In this document: positions 34,559 to 35,705 of the stretch, piece by piece | Numbering within the stretch: position 1 is the first letter of the stretch | Layout: every line of letters begins with the position of its first letter | Assembly: GCF_000426565.1 (NCBI RefSeq) | Contig: NZ_AUFP01000018.1 | Span: 1 to 35,705, forward strand | DNA length: 35,705 nt | From: Segatella albensis DSM 11370 = JCM 12258 | GTDB lineage: Bacteria; Bacteroidota; Bacteroidia; Bacteroidales; Bacteroidaceae | Direction of reading: 5' to 3' | Position numbers and translations under genes: made by a program | Notes under the pieces: model-generated | Seen by the model: only the letters and a program-made list of their open reading frames with translations | Databases searched by the model: none | Told to the model about the DNA's origin: nothing

Positions 34559-35326
34559 ATGGGAAAGAATGTTTATTTCTTAAGCGATGCTCATCTGGGC
34601 TCACTCGCCATTGAGCATGGACGAACACAAGAACGCAGACTGGTGAGATTTCTTGATTCTATCAAGGAAAAAGCATCTGCGATTTATCTCTTGGGCGACA
34701 TGTTCGACTTCTGGAATGAGTACAAATATGTTGTTCCCAAAGGTTACACTCGCTTCCTCGGCAAACTTTCCGAACTTACAGACAGGGGCATCGAGGTGCA
34801 TTTCTTTACCGGTAATCACGACATCTGGACTTATGGTTATCTGGAGAAGGAATGCGGACTTATCGTCCATCGTAAACCTATCACTACCGAGATTTATGGC
34901 AAGATTTTCTTCCTCGCTCATGGTGATGGGCTTGGCGACCCTGACAACAAGTTTAAGTTGCTGAGAAAGATTTTTCACAACCGCACTTGTCAGAAGTTCT
35001 TCAACTCCATACATCCTCGCTGGGGAATGGCCTTAGGCTTAAACTGGGCTAAGCATAGCAGACTGAAGCGAATGGATGGCAGGGAGGTTCCATATTTGGG
35101 CGAAGACAAGGAATTTCTGGTGACGTTCACCAAGAACTACCTCAAGAGCCACGACAACATCGACTATTTCATCTATGGACATCGACATATAGAACTCCGA
35201 TTGATGCTTTCTCGCAAAGCACAGATGTTGATTCTCGGAGACTGGATTTGGCAGTTTACTTACGCCGTCTTTGATGGCGAGAACATGTTCATGGAGCAAT
35301 ACGTCGAGGGAGAGACGAATCCATGA
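34559..35326 (+). CDS. lpxH: UDP-2,3-diacylglucosamine diphosphatase, LpxH type
   Basis: 255 residues. The calcineurin-like metallophosphoesterase motifs are all present: SDAHLG (9-14), GDMFDFW, GNHDIW, LAHGDG and YGHRH. The FDFW after GDM and the spacing of the motifs fit the LpxH/YbbF group, which cleaves UDP-2,3-diacylglucosamine to lipid X in lipid A synthesis at the inner face of the membrane. The basic insertion between HGDG and GHRH (KFKLLRKIFHNRTCQKFF ... LKRMDGR) is consistent with the lipid-binding lid. A different metallophosphoesterase role is not excluded, but LpxH is the best match. Confidence 0.85.
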   Translation: MGKNVYFLSDAHLGSLAIEHGRTQERRLVRFLDSIKEKASAIYLLGDMFDFWNEYKYVVPKGYTRFLGKLSELTDRGIEVHFFTGNHDIWTYGYLEKECGLIVHRKPITTEIYGKIFFLAHGDGLGDPDNKFKLLRKIFHNRTCQKFFNSIHPRWGMALGLNWAKHSRLKRMDGREVPYLGEDKEFLVTFTKNYLKSHDNIDYFIYGHRHIELRLMLSRKAQMLILGDWIWQFTYAVFDGENMFMEQYVEGETNP

Positions 35327-35416
35327 TTTTTCATCCGAAGGTCTTTCGAGATTTCTTCGAGACAGCGCGCTTTGTCTTTCGGAGCTCTCTGCAGGCCTTA
35401 TCAACGTTGACGGCTG

Positions 35417-35451
35417 CAAAGGTACGGAGAAATTTTGAAAAGTGAATCAAA
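35417..35451 (-). promoter_or_regulatory. Possible minus-strand promoter facing the end of lpxH
   Basis: On the minus strand TACCTTTG (35424-35417) is a full -7 match and TTTG lies at 35451-35448, but the spacer is 23 bases, too long for the consensus. A transcript would pass through the structured DNA at 35410-35330 and then be antisense to lpxH. Confidence 0.35.
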
Positions 35452-35614
35452 AAAAACGGATGTTGAAAGTCAACATTCTGCAAAATGCTATATATCAGCA
35501 CTTTACAAAGTTGCTGCCATTTCTATAATTGGGGGATGGCGAGGTGAAAATCGCTTAATCTGCGATTCCAGCGGGTGATTCGAGGAACAAATCAGCCCAT
35601 CTCAACGTGATATG

Positions 35615-35644
35615 TAATCAGTAATCAGTTATTCAGTTAATCAG
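35615..35644. repeat. Short tandem repeat of TAATCAG
   Basis: TAATCAG at 35615-35621 and 35622-35628, TATTCAG at 35630-35636, and TAATCAG at 35638-35644: four near-identical units with a period of 7-8 bases. Function unknown. Confidence 0.6.
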
Positions 35645-35705
35645 TTTTTTATCAAGGCTGAGAAAAATGTGAAAAAGAGAGTATAATATATAAATATATA
35701 TATAT

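Larger units (their letters stand above)
35327..35705. other. Non-coding end region with palindromes
   Basis: No gene is seen here. 35330-35400 has repeated GTCTTTCG-type words and TCCGAA/TTCGGA arms. ATGTTGA...TCAACAT (35460-35476) is a perfect 7-bp stem with a 3-base loop; AATCGC...GCGATT lies near 35549-35567. No T-run marks a clear terminator for lpxH. The last 30 bases are nearly pure A/T. Confidence 0.5.

Noticed and set aside
35039..35419. 126-codon minus-strand frame across the end of lpxH
   Set aside because: Most of it is antisense to lpxH, and its first codon is a TTG inside a -7-like element.
35500..35610. tRNA-like structure
   Set aside because: Stems are present near 35549-35567, but no T-loop GTTCGA-type sequence, acceptor stem or anticodon arm of proper spacing can be built.
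1..35705. CRISPR array, prophage, insertion sequence or toxin-antitoxin pair
   Set aside because: No regularly spaced long repeats, transposase, integrase, phage structural gene or recognisable toxin pair was found on either strand.

Overview
The window looks like chromosomal DNA of a Bacteroidales bacterium, most likely Prevotella or a close relative. Supporting signs are a SusC/SusD pair, two GH92 genes, a transcarbamylase of the Bacteroides N-succinylornithine type, near-absence of Shine-Dalgarno sites, and many promoters fitting the Bacteroidetes consensus (TTTG, 19-21 nt, TAnnTTTG). The assignment rests on gene families and promoter form; no database search was possible.

Layout. 1-300: promoter and leader of what is probably an rRNA operon running leftward out of the window. 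523-1320: a Bax-inhibitor-1 family membrane protein and a shared terminator. 1369-14550: a glycan-degradation region, mainly on the minus strand. In transcription order it holds a GH28 pectinase-like enzyme, SusC, SusD, then (after two small plus-strand genes of unknown function) a GH92 mannosidase and an unusual histidine-phosphatase/GH92 fusion. 14551-16042: gene-poor DNA with two clusters of short repeats and one frameshifted gene.

16043-27284: an arginine/proline biosynthesis cluster on the plus strand: argR, a GNAT acyltransferase, argG, argC, argD, proC, then a cupin regulator with an acyl-CoA synthetase, then proB, proA and the N-acylornithine transcarbamylase gene. The cluster supplies most of the N-acylated (probably N-succinylated) arginine route plus the whole glutamate-to-proline route. 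argB, the deacylase, argH and carAB are not here. A consensus promoter precedes argR and is flanked by ARG-box-like palindromes.

27251-31646: a minus-strand block with rpmH on its own promoter, then an apparent operon of a kinase-less PASTA protein, an RluD-type pseudouridine synthase, D-Ala-D-Ala ligase and a PlsC-like acyltransferase. 31696-35326: plus-strand efp (promoter divergent from rpmH), a GT2 glycosyltransferase overlapping radC, a MIP18/DUF59 metal-sulfur assembly protein, and an LpxH-type hydrolase of lipid A synthesis. 35327-35705: non-coding DNA with palindromes and short tandem repeats.

The most unusual items are the phosphatase-GH92 fusion next to a second GH92, serine at the substrate-specificity position of the transcarbamylase, the regularly spaced repeats upstream of the GH28 promoter, and the two small unknown genes inside the glycan region. 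No CRISPR array, prophage, insertion sequence or defence system was seen.
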